A DNA stretch of 64,000 nt from Catenulispora sp. GP43 (GTDB taxonomy: Bacteria > Actinomycetota > Actinomycetes > Streptomycetales > Catenulisporaceae), in NCBI RefSeq assembly GCF_041260665.1, contig NZ_JBGCCT010000003.1, forward strand, positions 434,001 through 498,000. The letters are read 5' to 3'. A program made the position numbers and the translations under genes. Below, piece by piece: positions 16,445 to 23,819 of this stretch. The stretch's first letter is position 1. The number at the start of each line of letters is the position of its first letter. The notes under the pieces were generated by a model that saw only the letters and a program-made list of their open reading frames with translations, ran no database searches and was not told where the DNA came from.

Positions 16445-17488
16445 TCACCGCAGCGTGGAGATGTCGATGACGAACCGATACCGCACGTCAGAGGCGAGCA
16501 CCCGCTCGTACGCCGCGTTGACGTAGTCGGCCGCGATCACCTCGATCTCGGCGCCGATCCCGTGCTCGCCGCAGAAGTCGAGCATCTCCTGGGTCTCGGC
16601 GATCCCGCCGATCAGCGAGCCGGTCAGGACCCGCTGCCGGTTCAGCAGCCGCAGGTGCAGGCCGCTCTCCTCCGGCGCCGCGCCGACGTTGATCATCACT
16701 CCGCCGCCGACGGCCAGCATCGAGATGTAGGAGTCCATCGGGAGCGGCGCGCTGACCGTGCTCAGGATCAGGTCGAAGCTGCCGGCCAGTTCCTCGAACG
16801 TGGCCGGGTCGGACGTCGCGCGGTAGTCGCTCGCCCCCAGGGCCAGGCCCGCATCCTTCTTGGACAGAGTCTGGGACAGGACGGTCACCTCGGCGCCGAG
16901 CGCGCGGGCGATCTTCACCGCGACGTGGCCGAGCCCGCCGAGGCCGACCACCGCGACCTTCTTGCCGGGGCCGGCGCCCCAGCGGCGCAGCGGCGCGTAG
17001 GTCGTGATGCCGGCGCACAGCAGCGGCGCGGCGGTGTCCAGCGGCAGCGCGTCCGGGATGCGCACCACGAAGCGGTCGGTCACCACGATCTGCGTGGAGT
17101 AGCCGCCCTGGGTGACGGTGCCGTCCACGTCGGTGTCGCCGTAGGTCCAGACCGCCTTGACCGAGCAGAACTGCTCCTGGCCGCGTTCGCACTCCTTGCA
17201 GGTCCCGCAGGAGTTCACCAGGCAGCCGACGCCGACCCGGTCGCCGACCGCGAACCGTGTCACCTCGGCGCCGACCTCGGAGACCACGCCGGTGATCTCG
17301 TGGCCCGGCGCCAGCGGGTAGGGGCACGCGCCCCAGTCCCCGCGGACCTCGTGGATGTCGGAGTGGCAGATACCGGTGTAATGGATGTCGATCCGCACAT
17401 CTCGGGGTCCGACCTCGCGGCGCTCGATGGTGATCGGCTGGAGCGGGGCGGTCGCGGAGATGGCGCCGAAGGCGTTCACTGTGGGCAC
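16445..17488 (-). CDS. Zinc-dependent alcohol dehydrogenase, YahK/AdhC (cinnamyl alcohol dehydrogenase) type
   Basis: From GTG 17488 the product has 347 residues. GHE near residue 66, the structural zinc cluster CGTCKECERGQEQFC (about 94-108) and the catalytic-zinc Cys in TGICHSDIH (near 41) are present. VGLGGLGHVAVK is the NAD(P) Rossmann motif, and later residues fit NADPH-preferring aldehyde reductases such as YahK and mycobacterial AdhC. It probably reduces aromatic or aliphatic aldehydes. The gene ends 5 bp before the YtrA operator and reads in the same direction. The upstream in-frame start at 17581 lacks homology-like sequence. Confidence 0.87.
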   Translation of the reverse strand: MPTVNAFGAISATAPLQPITIERREVGPRDVRIDIHYTGICHSDIHEVRGDWGACPYPLAPGHEITGVVSEVGAEVTRFAVGDRVGVGCLVNSCGTCKECERGQEQFCSVKAVWTYGDTDVDGTVTQGGYSTQIVVTDRFVVRIPDALPLDTAAPLLCAGITTYAPLRRWGAGPGKKVAVVGLGGLGHVAVKIARALGAEVTVLSQTLSKKDAGLALGASDYRATSDPATFEELAGSFDLILSTVSAPLPMDSYISMLAVGGGVMINVGAAPEESGLHLRLLNRQRVLTGSLIGGIAETQEMLDFCGEHGIGAEIEVIAADYVNAAYERVLASDVRYRFVIDISTLR

Positions 17489-17656
17489 TCGATCATCAAA
17501 CCCCCTGATCAACGGCTCGCGCCAATCACGGGACCGGCGAGGGCCGGCCGCACCGGCGCCGAGCTGGTGGAAAGTGGTCACGCGGGATGACCGATACCAA
17601 GCTCCTTACGCGCGGCAGCGGTTAGCATCGCCGTGTCGGGAGTGAGAGGTGGGGCG

Positions 17657-18679
17657 ATGCGCGGGCGTGTAGTGGTCGTGGCGGCGGTTCTGGCCGTCGC
17701 GGGGTGTTCCAGCGGCGGCGGGTCGAAGCCGGATGCGGCGCAGGCCGGCGGTTCGACCGCGGCGAGTTCGTCCATGCCGAGTTCGTCCGCGCCGAGTTCG
17801 CCGGCGGCGGATTCGCCGGCGACGACGCCCGACCCGACGGCCGGCTCCTCGTCGTCCGCCTCGCATTCGCCCTCGCCCTCGCCGTCGCCGTCGGCCGGCA
17901 GCAAGTCCAGCTCGCCGAGCCAGGCCCAGGCCCCGGCCCCGGCCCCGGCCGCGGCCAAGGCCGGAGCCCCGCCGCCGACCGGTGTGAAGTGGGACTACCA
18001 GATCGGCGGCGCCTACGCCCCGCCGGCCGGCGTCCGTATCGTCTCCCGCGACAGCTCGGCCTCGTCGGCGCCGGGGCTCTACAACATCTGCTACATCAAC
18101 GCCTTCCAGGCGCAGCCGGACGCCACCGGCTGGTGGCAGAGCAACCACCCCGACCTGTTGCTGAAGACCTCGTCGGGCGCGCCGGTGATCGACCAGAACT
18201 GGAACGAGCAGCTGCTCGACGTCTCCACCGACGCCAAGCGCACGGCGCTCGCGCAGATCGAGGGCGGCTGGATCGCCTCCTGCGCGGCAAAGGGATTCCA
18301 GGCCATCGAGGCCGACAACCTCGATTCCTACTCCCGTTCCCAGGGCACGCTCACCGCCGACGACGACGTCGCGATGGCCACCCAGCTGGCACGGCTGGCC
18401 CACGCCAAGGGGCTGGCGATCGCGCAGAAGAACACCACGGAGTTCCTGCCGCGCGCCCATCAGATCGGTTTCGACTTCGCCGTCTCCGAGCAGTGCGGGA
18501 AGTACGGCGAGTGCGGCGGCTACGCGAGCACGTACGCCGACCACGTGGTGGACGTCGAGTACGACGACTCGGGATTCGCCGCCGCCTGCCGCGACTACGG
18601 CGGGAAGATCGCGATCGTGCTGCGCGATCAGGACGTGAGCCCGGCCGGCGGCTCCTCCTACGTCTACAAGACCTGCTGA
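17657..18679 (+). CDS. Secreted GH114-like glycosidase lipoprotein
   Basis: ATG 17657 follows GAGGTGGGG, giving 340 residues. The N-terminus is a lipoprotein signal (VVVVAAVLAVAGC, Cys at about 17), then about 90 residues rich in Ser, Pro and Ala that form a wall-spanning linker. The catalytic region (about 110-340) reads KWDYQIGGAY, YNICYINAFQ, VIDQNWNEQLLDVS, IEADNLDSY and DYGGKIAIVLRD, the pattern of the GH114 (endo-alpha-1,4-polygalactosaminidase-like) TIM barrel. It may cut galactosamine-containing polysaccharide of spore coats or biofilms; activity is inferred from family only. It is monocistronic. Confidence 0.8.
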   Translation: MRGRVVVVAAVLAVAGCSSGGGSKPDAAQAGGSTAASSSMPSSSAPSSPAADSPATTPDPTAGSSSSASHSPSPSPSPSAGSKSSSPSQAQAPAPAPAAAKAGAPPPTGVKWDYQIGGAYAPPAGVRIVSRDSSASSAPGLYNICYINAFQAQPDATGWWQSNHPDLLLKTSSGAPVIDQNWNEQLLDVSTDAKRTALAQIEGGWIASCAAKGFQAIEADNLDSYSRSQGTLTADDDVAMATQLARLAHAKGLAIAQKNTTEFLPRAHQIGFDFAVSEQCGKYGECGGYASTYADHVVDVEYDDSGFAAACRDYGGKIAIVLRDQDVSPAGGSSYVYKTC

Positions 18680-18722
18680 CGCTGACGCTGACGACGCTGA
18701 CGACGCCGATGACGCTGACGCT
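18675..18722 (+). repeat. CTGACG microsatellite after the GH114-like gene
   Basis: Immediately after the stop codon lie repeated CTGACG/CTGACGACG units with one GATGACG interruption. It is non-coding and has no clear hairpin. Confidence 0.7.
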
Positions 18723-18752
18723 GTCGGGAGCCGCCGGCCGGGCCGGCTTTCC

Positions 18753-19223
18753 TCACCACTGGCCGGGCTGATAGCTCCCGGCGGGGGTGCGGGCGATCAC
18801 GTTCAACCGGTTGTAGGCGTTGATCAGGGCGATCGTCGACACCAGGCCGGCCAGCTGCTCCTCGTCGAAGTGCTTGGCGGCGTTCTCCCAGACCGCGTCC
18901 GGGATCCCGCCGGCCGCGTCGGCGATGCGGGTGCCCTCCTCGGCCAGCTCCAGCGCCGCGCGCTCGGCGTCGGTGAACACCGTGGCCTCGCGCCAGGCCG
19001 CCACCAGGTTCAGGCGCTCGGGCTGGTCGCCGGCGTGGACGGCGTCCTTGTAGTGCATGTCGGTGCACATGCCGCAGCCGTTGATCTGGCTGGCCCGCAG
19101 CAGGACCAGCTGCGTCGTGGCGTAGGGGACGCCCGAACCCTCGGCGGCCTTGCCCGCCGAGTTGATGTACTTGCTGAACTTCTGGCCGGTGGTGGTGCCG
19201 TAGTAGTTGAAGCGGGCTTCCAT
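18753..19223 (-). CDS. Carboxymuconolactone decarboxylase (AhpD-like) family protein 1
   Basis: The 156-residue protein has the CMD-family redox centre INGCGMCTDMH near residues 47-57, with Cys-x2-Cys and a His three residues on. This is the alkylhydroperoxidase AhpD arrangement, so peroxide reduction is likely. GAGGAG precedes the ATG at 19223. Upstream is a sequence matching the ECF41 sigma promoter (19276-19302), the class of promoter known to drive CMD-family genes. The ECF41 gene at 28241 may thus control this distant locus. It is paralogous to the CMD gene at 27618. Confidence 0.87.
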   Translation of the reverse strand: MEARFNYYGTTTGQKFSKYINSAGKAAEGSGVPYATTQLVLLRASQINGCGMCTDMHYKDAVHAGDQPERLNLVAAWREATVFTDAERAALELAEEGTRIADAAGGIPDAVWENAAKHFDEEQLAGLVSTIALINAYNRLNVIARTPAGSYQPGQW

Positions 19224-19275
19224 GGCGTGCTCCTCGGGTCTTGGCTATCGCGTTCGCGTTCGCGTTCGTTAGGTA

Positions 19276-19302
19276 GACCCGTGGAACGGAGGAGATGTGA
19301 CA
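19276..19302 (-). promoter_or_regulatory. ECF41-type promoter upstream of CMD gene 1
   Basis: On the minus strand TGTCACA is followed by exactly 16 bp and GGTC. The described ECF41 consensus, as I recall it, is TGTCACA-N16-CGTC, so only one base differs. The -10 element is 53 bp before the start codon. Hexameric CGCGTT repeats at 19249-19270 fill the leader. Confidence 0.6.
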
Positions 19303-19305
19303 GCC

Positions 19306-20004
19306 TCAGAGACCGGCCTCGTCGCGGTACTCCTCCAGCCGCCGGACGAGCTCTTCAGGCCGCGCGAGCGGGAGCAGGTGGCCGCCGGCCATCTCGTCCG
19401 GGGCGAAACCGAACCGCTCCTGGACGGTGCGGCGCTGGAAGTCCAGGGGGAAGAAGCGGTCGTCCCGGCCGGCCAGGAAACGGATGGGGAGGTCTGCCGG
19501 CAGCGCCGGCATCGGCGGCGGCCCGAAAGGCCGGTCGCTCTGGCCGACCTCGCCGTGCTCCCAGGCTTCGGCCACCACCTCCGCCGGGACGTTGTGGAAG
19601 AAGACCACCTTCAGATCGGCGTCCTGCGGGATCCCGAGGCGGGCATCGCTGTCCTGCTTGGCCTGGCGCCAGTCGGTCGCCTCCCACCACTGTCCGGCCG
19701 TCTCGCCCTCCTTCGGGGCCATCGCCGAGAGGAAGACCAGGAGCTTCACCGGGATCCGGTGAGTGAGCACGGTTCCGGTGAAACTCCCCATGGACTGCGC
19801 GACGACGATGATGTCGCTGTCGTCGGCGTGGTCGCCGAGTACCGCTACGGCCGCGTCGGCGTATTCCTCGATCCCCGCCTCGGGATCGGCGACGGGCAGG
19901 TCGGGGGTGACGACGTGGTGTCCGGCCGCGCGCAGCAGCGGGACGACGCGGTGCCAAAGCCAGGAGTCCGAAGACGCTCCGTGGATCAGGAGGTAGGTAG
20001 CCAC
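19306..20004 (-). CDS. Alpha/beta hydrolase, small esterase-like
   Basis: The 232-residue protein starts at GTG 20004 (TAGGAACC upstream). YLLIHGASSDSW is the oxyanion strand, VAQSMGSF near 88 the nucleophile elbow with Ser, AGRDDRFF near 179 the acid, and AGGHLLPL near 208 the catalytic His. The first Gly of the usual GxSxG elbow is Ala. The compact size and HGAwhdsW-like opening match actinobacterial hydrolases of the salicylate esterase-like type. The substrate is unknown. Its start is 5 bp past the stop of the next gene downstream from the upstream DUF4188 gene, so the two may be co-transcribed. Confidence 0.8.
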   Translation of the reverse strand: MATYLLIHGASSDSWLWHRVVPLLRAAGHHVVTPDLPVADPEAGIEEYADAAVAVLGDHADDSDIIVVAQSMGSFTGTVLTHRIPVKLLVFLSAMAPKEGETAGQWWEATDWRQAKQDSDARLGIPQDADLKVVFFHNVPAEVVAEAWEHGEVGQSDRPFGPPPMPALPADLPIRFLAGRDDRFFPLDFQRRTVQERFGFAPDEMAGGHLLPLARPEELVRRLEEYRDEAGL

Positions 20005-20009
20005 GGTTC

Positions 20010-20567
20010 CTACGCTAGCTGCGCCTCACCCACTTTTTCGTAGCCGAAGCCGTCGGGTCGGGCCATCACCTCGTCGAGGCCGCGGAAGGCTCCGATGCCG
20101 GTCGGGGGCATGTCGCCGTACAAGCACTGATACGAGCCGGCGCGCACCGACAGCATCTCGTGCCAGATCCCGACGGCTCCGTTGGAGCCGGTGATGCGCT
20201 CCGTGAAGCGGTCCTGCGCGGGGCGGTGCGTACGGTTCTCGTCATGGGAGAACGCGCGGATGTCGCCCGCGCGGCGCCAGTACTGCACCACGGTTACCTG
20301 TCCGGGCCAGGGGCCCCACAGGATGCGGTAGCCCAGAAGCGCGCTGTCGGGGTCCGCGCTCAGTTCCTTGAGCATGCGCGGCATGGCGCGGAAGACCGGG
20401 AACCAGTGGTGCACGGCCCACCACTTGTTGATCCGCGCCCCGATCAGCAGCACCGCGATCGGCTCGGTGTTGTCGGCCATGAAGCGCCCGGACATCCGCT
20501 TGTGGTGGTTCGGTGCGCCGGGCACTGAGCGGGTCCAGTGCATGGGCATCGGGTTCTGGATCGGCAT
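20010..20567 (-). CDS. DUF4188 family protein
   Basis: The 185-residue product carries IAVLLIGARINKWWAVHHWFPVF, MPRMLKELSADPDSALLGYR, VTVVQYWRRAGDIRAFSHD, GAVGIWHEMLSV and MPPTGIGAF in order, which is the DUF4188 family pattern. This is a dimeric alpha/beta-barrel-like fold related to small monooxygenases, with no established reaction. A G-rich ribosome site precedes the ATG at 20567. It is divergent from a MerR gene across a 121-bp gap that contains a perfect 21-bp palindrome, so MerR control is likely. Confidence 0.82.
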   Translation of the reverse strand: MPIQNPMPMHWTRSVPGAPNHHKRMSGRFMADNTEPIAVLLIGARINKWWAVHHWFPVFRAMPRMLKELSADPDSALLGYRILWGPWPGQVTVVQYWRRAGDIRAFSHDENRTHRPAQDRFTERITGSNGAVGIWHEMLSVRAGSYQCLYGDMPPTGIGAFRGLDEVMARPDGFGYEKVGEAQLA

Positions 20568-20611
20568 GGCGAGACCCCCATTGAGTGGTGGCTCCGGGTG
20601 GTGCGGGCAGC

Positions 20612-20632
20612 AAGGATAGTTGAACTATCCTT
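20612..20632. promoter_or_regulatory. Perfect 21-bp palindrome between DUF4188 and MerR genes
   Basis: AAGGATAGTT, a central G and AACTATCCTT form a perfect 10-1-10 inverted repeat. It lies 44 bp from the DUF4188 start and 56 bp from the MerR start, the natural operator for the MerR protein. Confidence 0.75.
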
Positions 20633-20688
20633 AGCGGTCAGGGTAGAACCCGGCGCGACGGCTGTCGAGACCCGGAGCGGGAGAGAAC

Positions 20689-21342
20689 GTGCACCTGGCG
20701 GAGTTGAGTCGACGCAGCGGTGTGTCGGTCCCGAGCATCAAGTTCTACTTGCGCGAGGGGCTGCTGCCGGCCGGCGTTCCGCTGTCCGCGCGCAAGGCCG
20801 AGTACAGCGACGAGCACGTCCGGCGGCTCCGGCTGGTGCGGGCGATGCTGACCATCGGCAAGATGTCGGTCGCCCAGGTGCGCGACGTCCTGGCGGTCGC
20901 CGACGATCCGGCCTTCACCCGCCACGAGCGCCTCGGCATCGCGCAGTACATGCTGCCGCCGCACGCGGAGGCCCCTGCGGAGGACGCGGAGGAGCGGCCC
21001 GCGTGGGACGAGATGCGCACCTTGATCCGCGACGAACTGCGCGCCCTCGGCTGGCGCTTCGAGGACAAGGCGCCGGCGCTCGACATGCTGACGCAGTCCG
21101 TGGTGACGCTACGGGGCCTGGGCTACAAGGCGACGGTGGAGCACCTGCGCGGGTACGCGAAGGCGATTCACCCGATGGCCGAGACGGAGTACGCGACAAT
21201 CGCCGAGTACGAGCAGATCGAGGAGGCTATCGAGGCGACGGTCGCCTACACGGTGCTGGTCGAACCGGTGCTTTTGGCGCTGCGGCGGTTGGCGCACGAG
21301 GATGTCTCGTCGCGGCTGCACTATGGCGATCGCGAGGCCTGA
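20689..21342 (+). CDS. MerR-family transcriptional regulator
   Basis: The 217-residue protein starts at GTG 20689 after GGGAGAG. LAELSRRSGVSVPSIKFYLREGLLPAG and the following VRRLRLVRAML form a MerR winged helix domain (residues 2-70). The C-terminal 140 residues are helical with no cysteine cluster, so it senses an organic ligand or stress rather than a metal. It is divergent from the DUF4188 gene and probably acts at the 20612-20632 palindrome. Confidence 0.85.
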   Translation: MHLAELSRRSGVSVPSIKFYLREGLLPAGVPLSARKAEYSDEHVRRLRLVRAMLTIGKMSVAQVRDVLAVADDPAFTRHERLGIAQYMLPPHAEAPAEDAEERPAWDEMRTLIRDELRALGWRFEDKAPALDMLTQSVVTLRGLGYKATVEHLRGYAKAIHPMAETEYATIAEYEQIEEAIEATVAYTVLVEPVLLALRRLAHEDVSSRLHYGDREA

Positions 21343-21365
21343 TCGCCGTCGAGAAGGCGGGAGCG

Positions 21366-22271
21366 TCAGTGCTCGGCCAGGGCCTCGCGCACGCCGGGCG
21401 CGATCTCCTGCGCCCACAAAGCCGACGCGCGCTCGATCGGCACATCGCCGACCGGGAAGTACGTGAAGCCGCCCGCACCGTGCTCCAGCACCGCGCCGGT
21501 CAGCTCGCTCACCCACTGCTCCACCGAGCCGCCGAGCCAGCGGCCCTCCGCGTCGCGGGTCGCGGCCAGCGGCGTGGGGCTGATCCGGCCGGGGAGGTTG
21601 TAGACCGTGGCGACGGCCCGCGGATCGCGGCCGGCGGCGCGCGCCGCCTCGTCGATGATCGGCCGGGACTCGCGGTAGCGGGTGCTCAGCCAGTCGGCGG
21701 CGTGGCCGGGGATCCAGCCGTCGGCCTGCCGGCCGGTGACGGCCAGGGACTTCGCGCCGACCGAGCCGGTCCAGATCGGCGGGGCCGCGACCGGGGCCGG
21801 GTCGACGCGGTCCAGGCGGTAGAACTCGCCGTCGAAGCTGACCGGGTCGCCGCCGCCGGTCAGGGACCTGATCAGGCCGAAGGCCTCCTCGAAGGCGCGG
21901 ACGGCCTCGGCGCCGCTGAGGCGGGGGAAGCCCAGGCGGGCGATGTCGTCCCAGGAGCCGCCGGCCCCCAGGCCCAGCACCACGCGGCCGCCGGTCAGCG
22001 CGGACAGCGAGGTGACCGCGCGGGCCAGCATCGGGGCGGGCCGGGTCGGCAGGTTGCTGACGTTGACCATGCCGCTGATCCGCCGCGTGCGGCCCAGCGC
22101 GACGCCGACCAGCGAGTAGGCGTCGAGCATGCGGCCGACGTAGGGGTGGTCGGAGACCGAGAAGTGGTCCAGGCCGGCCTCATCGGCGACGGCGACGATC
22201 TCCATGGTCTGGTCGATGTCCCGGACCGCGTTCGACACCCCGATGCCGAACCTCGCCGTGTTCTCGGGCAT
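21366..22271 (-). CDS. LLM-class flavin/F420-dependent oxidoreductase 1
   Basis: The 301-residue protein has the luciferase-like (LLM) TIM-barrel pattern: RFGIGVSN at the start, GLDHFSVSDHPY near 34-45, RISGMVNVSNLPTRPAP near 64-80, GRVVLGLGAGG near 94-104 and DGWIPG near 184. In actinobacteria such proteins mostly use F420 or FMN. The substrate is not predictable. Two tandem TetR-type operators lie 21-60 bp upstream (22293-22330), but no matching regulator is adjacent. Confidence 0.85.
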   Translation of the reverse strand: MPENTARFGIGVSNAVRDIDQTMEIVAVADEAGLDHFSVSDHPYVGRMLDAYSLVGVALGRTRRISGMVNVSNLPTRPAPMLARAVTSLSALTGGRVVLGLGAGGSWDDIARLGFPRLSGAEAVRAFEEAFGLIRSLTGGGDPVSFDGEFYRLDRVDPAPVAAPPIWTGSVGAKSLAVTGRQADGWIPGHAADWLSTRYRESRPIIDEAARAAGRDPRAVATVYNLPGRISPTPLAATRDAEGRWLGGSVEQWVSELTGAVLEHGAGGFTYFPVGDVPIERASALWAQEIAPGVREALAEH

Positions 22272-22292
22272 GCTGTGCTCCGTCCCCTAAGT

Positions 22293-22330
22293 AGTTCGCT
22301 GTACGAACTTAGTCGTTCGTGTAGCGAACT
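22293..22330. promoter_or_regulatory. Two tandem operators upstream of LLM oxidoreductase 1
   Basis: AGTTCG-N5-CGAACT at 22293-22309 is perfect. CGTTCG-N5-CGAACT at 22314-22330 repeats it with one mismatch. The starts are 21 bp apart, two helical turns, so two dimers could bind the same DNA face. They lie in the promoter of the minus-strand gene. Confidence 0.65.
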
Positions 22331-22355
22331 TCAACCGCGGCGCACGCTTCGGGAC

Positions 22356-22405
22356 AAGAAAAAGGGACGCGCCGCGCCGTTCGGGGGGTGCGGCGCGACG
22401 CGTCC
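22356..22405 (-). terminator. Strong intrinsic terminator on the minus strand with no gene in front of it
   Basis: Arms 22365-22379 and 22391-22405 pair at 14 of 15 positions around an 11-nt loop. On the minus strand the hairpin is followed at once by CTTTTTCTT, complementary to 22356-22364. No annotated minus-strand gene ends here, so it terminates either a small unannotated RNA started between 22406 and 22499 or antisense transcription from the peptidase gene. Confidence 0.65.
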
Positions 22406-22461
22406 AACGGGCACGGTGACGGCCTAAGCCCTCTCCCCTGTGCCTTGTAGAAAAGGCGCCA

Positions 22462-22495
22462 GGTGATCGGAATCCGTTACACCCCTATGATCACC
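22462..22495 (+). promoter_or_regulatory. Probable leaderless promoter of the S41 peptidase gene with inverted repeat
   Basis: TATGAT at 22486-22491 is a good -10 box 8 bp before the ATG at 22500, so the mRNA is probably leaderless. GGTGATC (22462-22468) and GATCACC (22489-22495) form an inverted repeat spanning the core promoter, possibly a regulator site. The -35 match is poor. Confidence 0.4.
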
Positions 22496-22499
22496 AGCC

Positions 22500-23405
22500 A
22501 TGATCCTGGACCCGCAGGTTCTCGAAGCCGCGCTCAGCCGCTTCGAGGCCGAGTACATCGACCCCGACAAGGCGGCCCGCGCCGCCGCCGAGATCCGGCG
22601 TGCCGCGGCCGCTGGCGAATACGCGGACCTGGACGGTGCCGCGGCCTGCGCGGCCGTCACCAAGGTGTTTGCCGACGTCTGTCAGGACAAGCATCTGCGG
22701 CTCATATGGAGCCAGGAGCCCGAGCCGCTGGAGGAGGACGACGAGGAGGCCGGCGCGGCCATGTTCGCCGCGCTGTGCCGGGAGCACAACGACGGGGTCC
22801 GCAAGGTCGAGATCCTGGACGGCGGCATCGGCTATCTCGACCTCACGCTGATCCCCACGGCTGAGATCGGCGGCGCCACCATCGATGCCGCGATGCGGCT
22901 GGTCGCTGGTACCAAGGCGCTGATCATCGACCTGCGGACCACCATCGGCGGGTCCACTGACGGCGTGCAGCTGTGGTGCAGCCATCTGTTGGCCGGCGCC
23001 GACATCCTGCTCACCACCTCGCACTCCCGGGTAAAGGGCAGCCGTCAGTACTGGACGCTGGGCCACCTCGACGGGCCGCGCTACCTCGACCGTCCCGTCT
23101 TCGTCCTGACCGGCGCCCGCACCTTCTCCGGCGGCGAGGATCTGGCGTACACCCTCCAGGGCCTGAAGCGGGCCACGCTGATCGGGGCGACCACCCGCGG
23201 CGGCGCGCACCCCACGGACTGGTACCAGCTCACCGAGCACGTGACCGTGACCGTCCCGAACTGCCGCTCGGAGAGCCCGGTCACCGGGACGGACTGGGAG
23301 GGGGCCGGCGTCGTCCCGGACATCGCGGTAGCCGAGGACGAGGCGCTCGCCACGGCGATCGAGCACGCCCGGCTGTCGATCGGCGCCGGTGCGGATCGTC
23401 CCTAG
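22500..23405 (+). CDS. S41-family (C-terminal processing peptidase/IRBP-like) protein
   Basis: The 301-residue protein has a helical N-terminal cap (about 1-100) and an S41 catalytic domain. GIGYLDLTLI near 112, ALIIDLRTTIGGSTDGVQLWCSHLL near 141, RPVFVLTGARTFSGGEDLAYTLQ near 200-222 with the catalytic Ser, and IGATTRGGAHP near 232 follow the order seen in IRBP-like S41 enzymes. No PDZ domain and no signal peptide are visible, so it is cytoplasmic and differs from CtpA proteases. The substrate is unknown. Confidence 0.83.
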   Translation: MILDPQVLEAALSRFEAEYIDPDKAARAAAEIRRAAAAGEYADLDGAAACAAVTKVFADVCQDKHLRLIWSQEPEPLEEDDEEAGAAMFAALCREHNDGVRKVEILDGGIGYLDLTLIPTAEIGGATIDAAMRLVAGTKALIIDLRTTIGGSTDGVQLWCSHLLAGADILLTTSHSRVKGSRQYWTLGHLDGPRYLDRPVFVLTGARTFSGGEDLAYTLQGLKRATLIGATTRGGAHPTDWYQLTEHVTVTVPNCRSESPVTGTDWEGAGVVPDIAVAEDEALATAIEHARLSIGAGADRP

Positions 23406-23448
23406 GAGTGAGAGGGTCGAAAACCGGCCCGCTACGAAGGGAACGCGG

Positions 23449-23805
23449 ATGGCGAAGTACATGCTCCTCATCTACGGCGACGAGCAGCGCTGGGAGAACC
23501 TGTCCCCGGTGGAGCAGGCTGAGATCGACGCCGGCCACGTCGCCTTCCAGAAGCGGGCCGGCGACCGGATCCTGGCCTCGGGCCAACTGGAGCCGTCCTC
23601 GACGGCCACCACGGTGCGCGCCGGCGACGGCGACGCGCCGGCGGTGACCGACGGCCCCTTCCTGGAGACCAAGGAGGTCGTCGGCGGCTTCTACCTGGTG
23701 GAGGCCGCCGATCTGGACGAGGCGGTGGCGCTGAGCCGGGAGCTGGCCGAGGTCCGGCACGACCACTCCGGCGTCGAGATCACGCCGCTGGTCCAGCACG
23801 GCTGA
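23449..23805 (+). CDS. YCII/DGPF-domain protein, partner of an ECF42 sigma factor
   Basis: From ATG 23449 the protein has 118 residues: KYMLLIYGDE at the start, a central His, and VTDGPFLETKEVVGGFYLVEA containing the DGPF signature. Such small YCII-like proteins are regularly encoded next to ECF42 sigma factors and are their usual targets. GGTCGA at 23415 followed after 14 bp by CGA at 23435 resembles the ECF42 promoter type. The sigma gene follows after 14 bp. Biochemical function is unknown. Confidence 0.85.
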   Translation: MAKYMLLIYGDEQRWENLSPVEQAEIDAGHVAFQKRAGDRILASGQLEPSSTATTVRAGDGDAPAVTDGPFLETKEVVGGFYLVEAADLDEAVALSRELAEVRHDHSGVEITPLVQHG

Positions 23806-23819
23806 GGGGTGGTGCGGCG

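Noticed and set aside
18675-18722. CTGACG repeats considered as a CRISPR or regulatory array
   Set aside because: Units are 6-9 bp without unique spacers, so it is a simple microsatellite.
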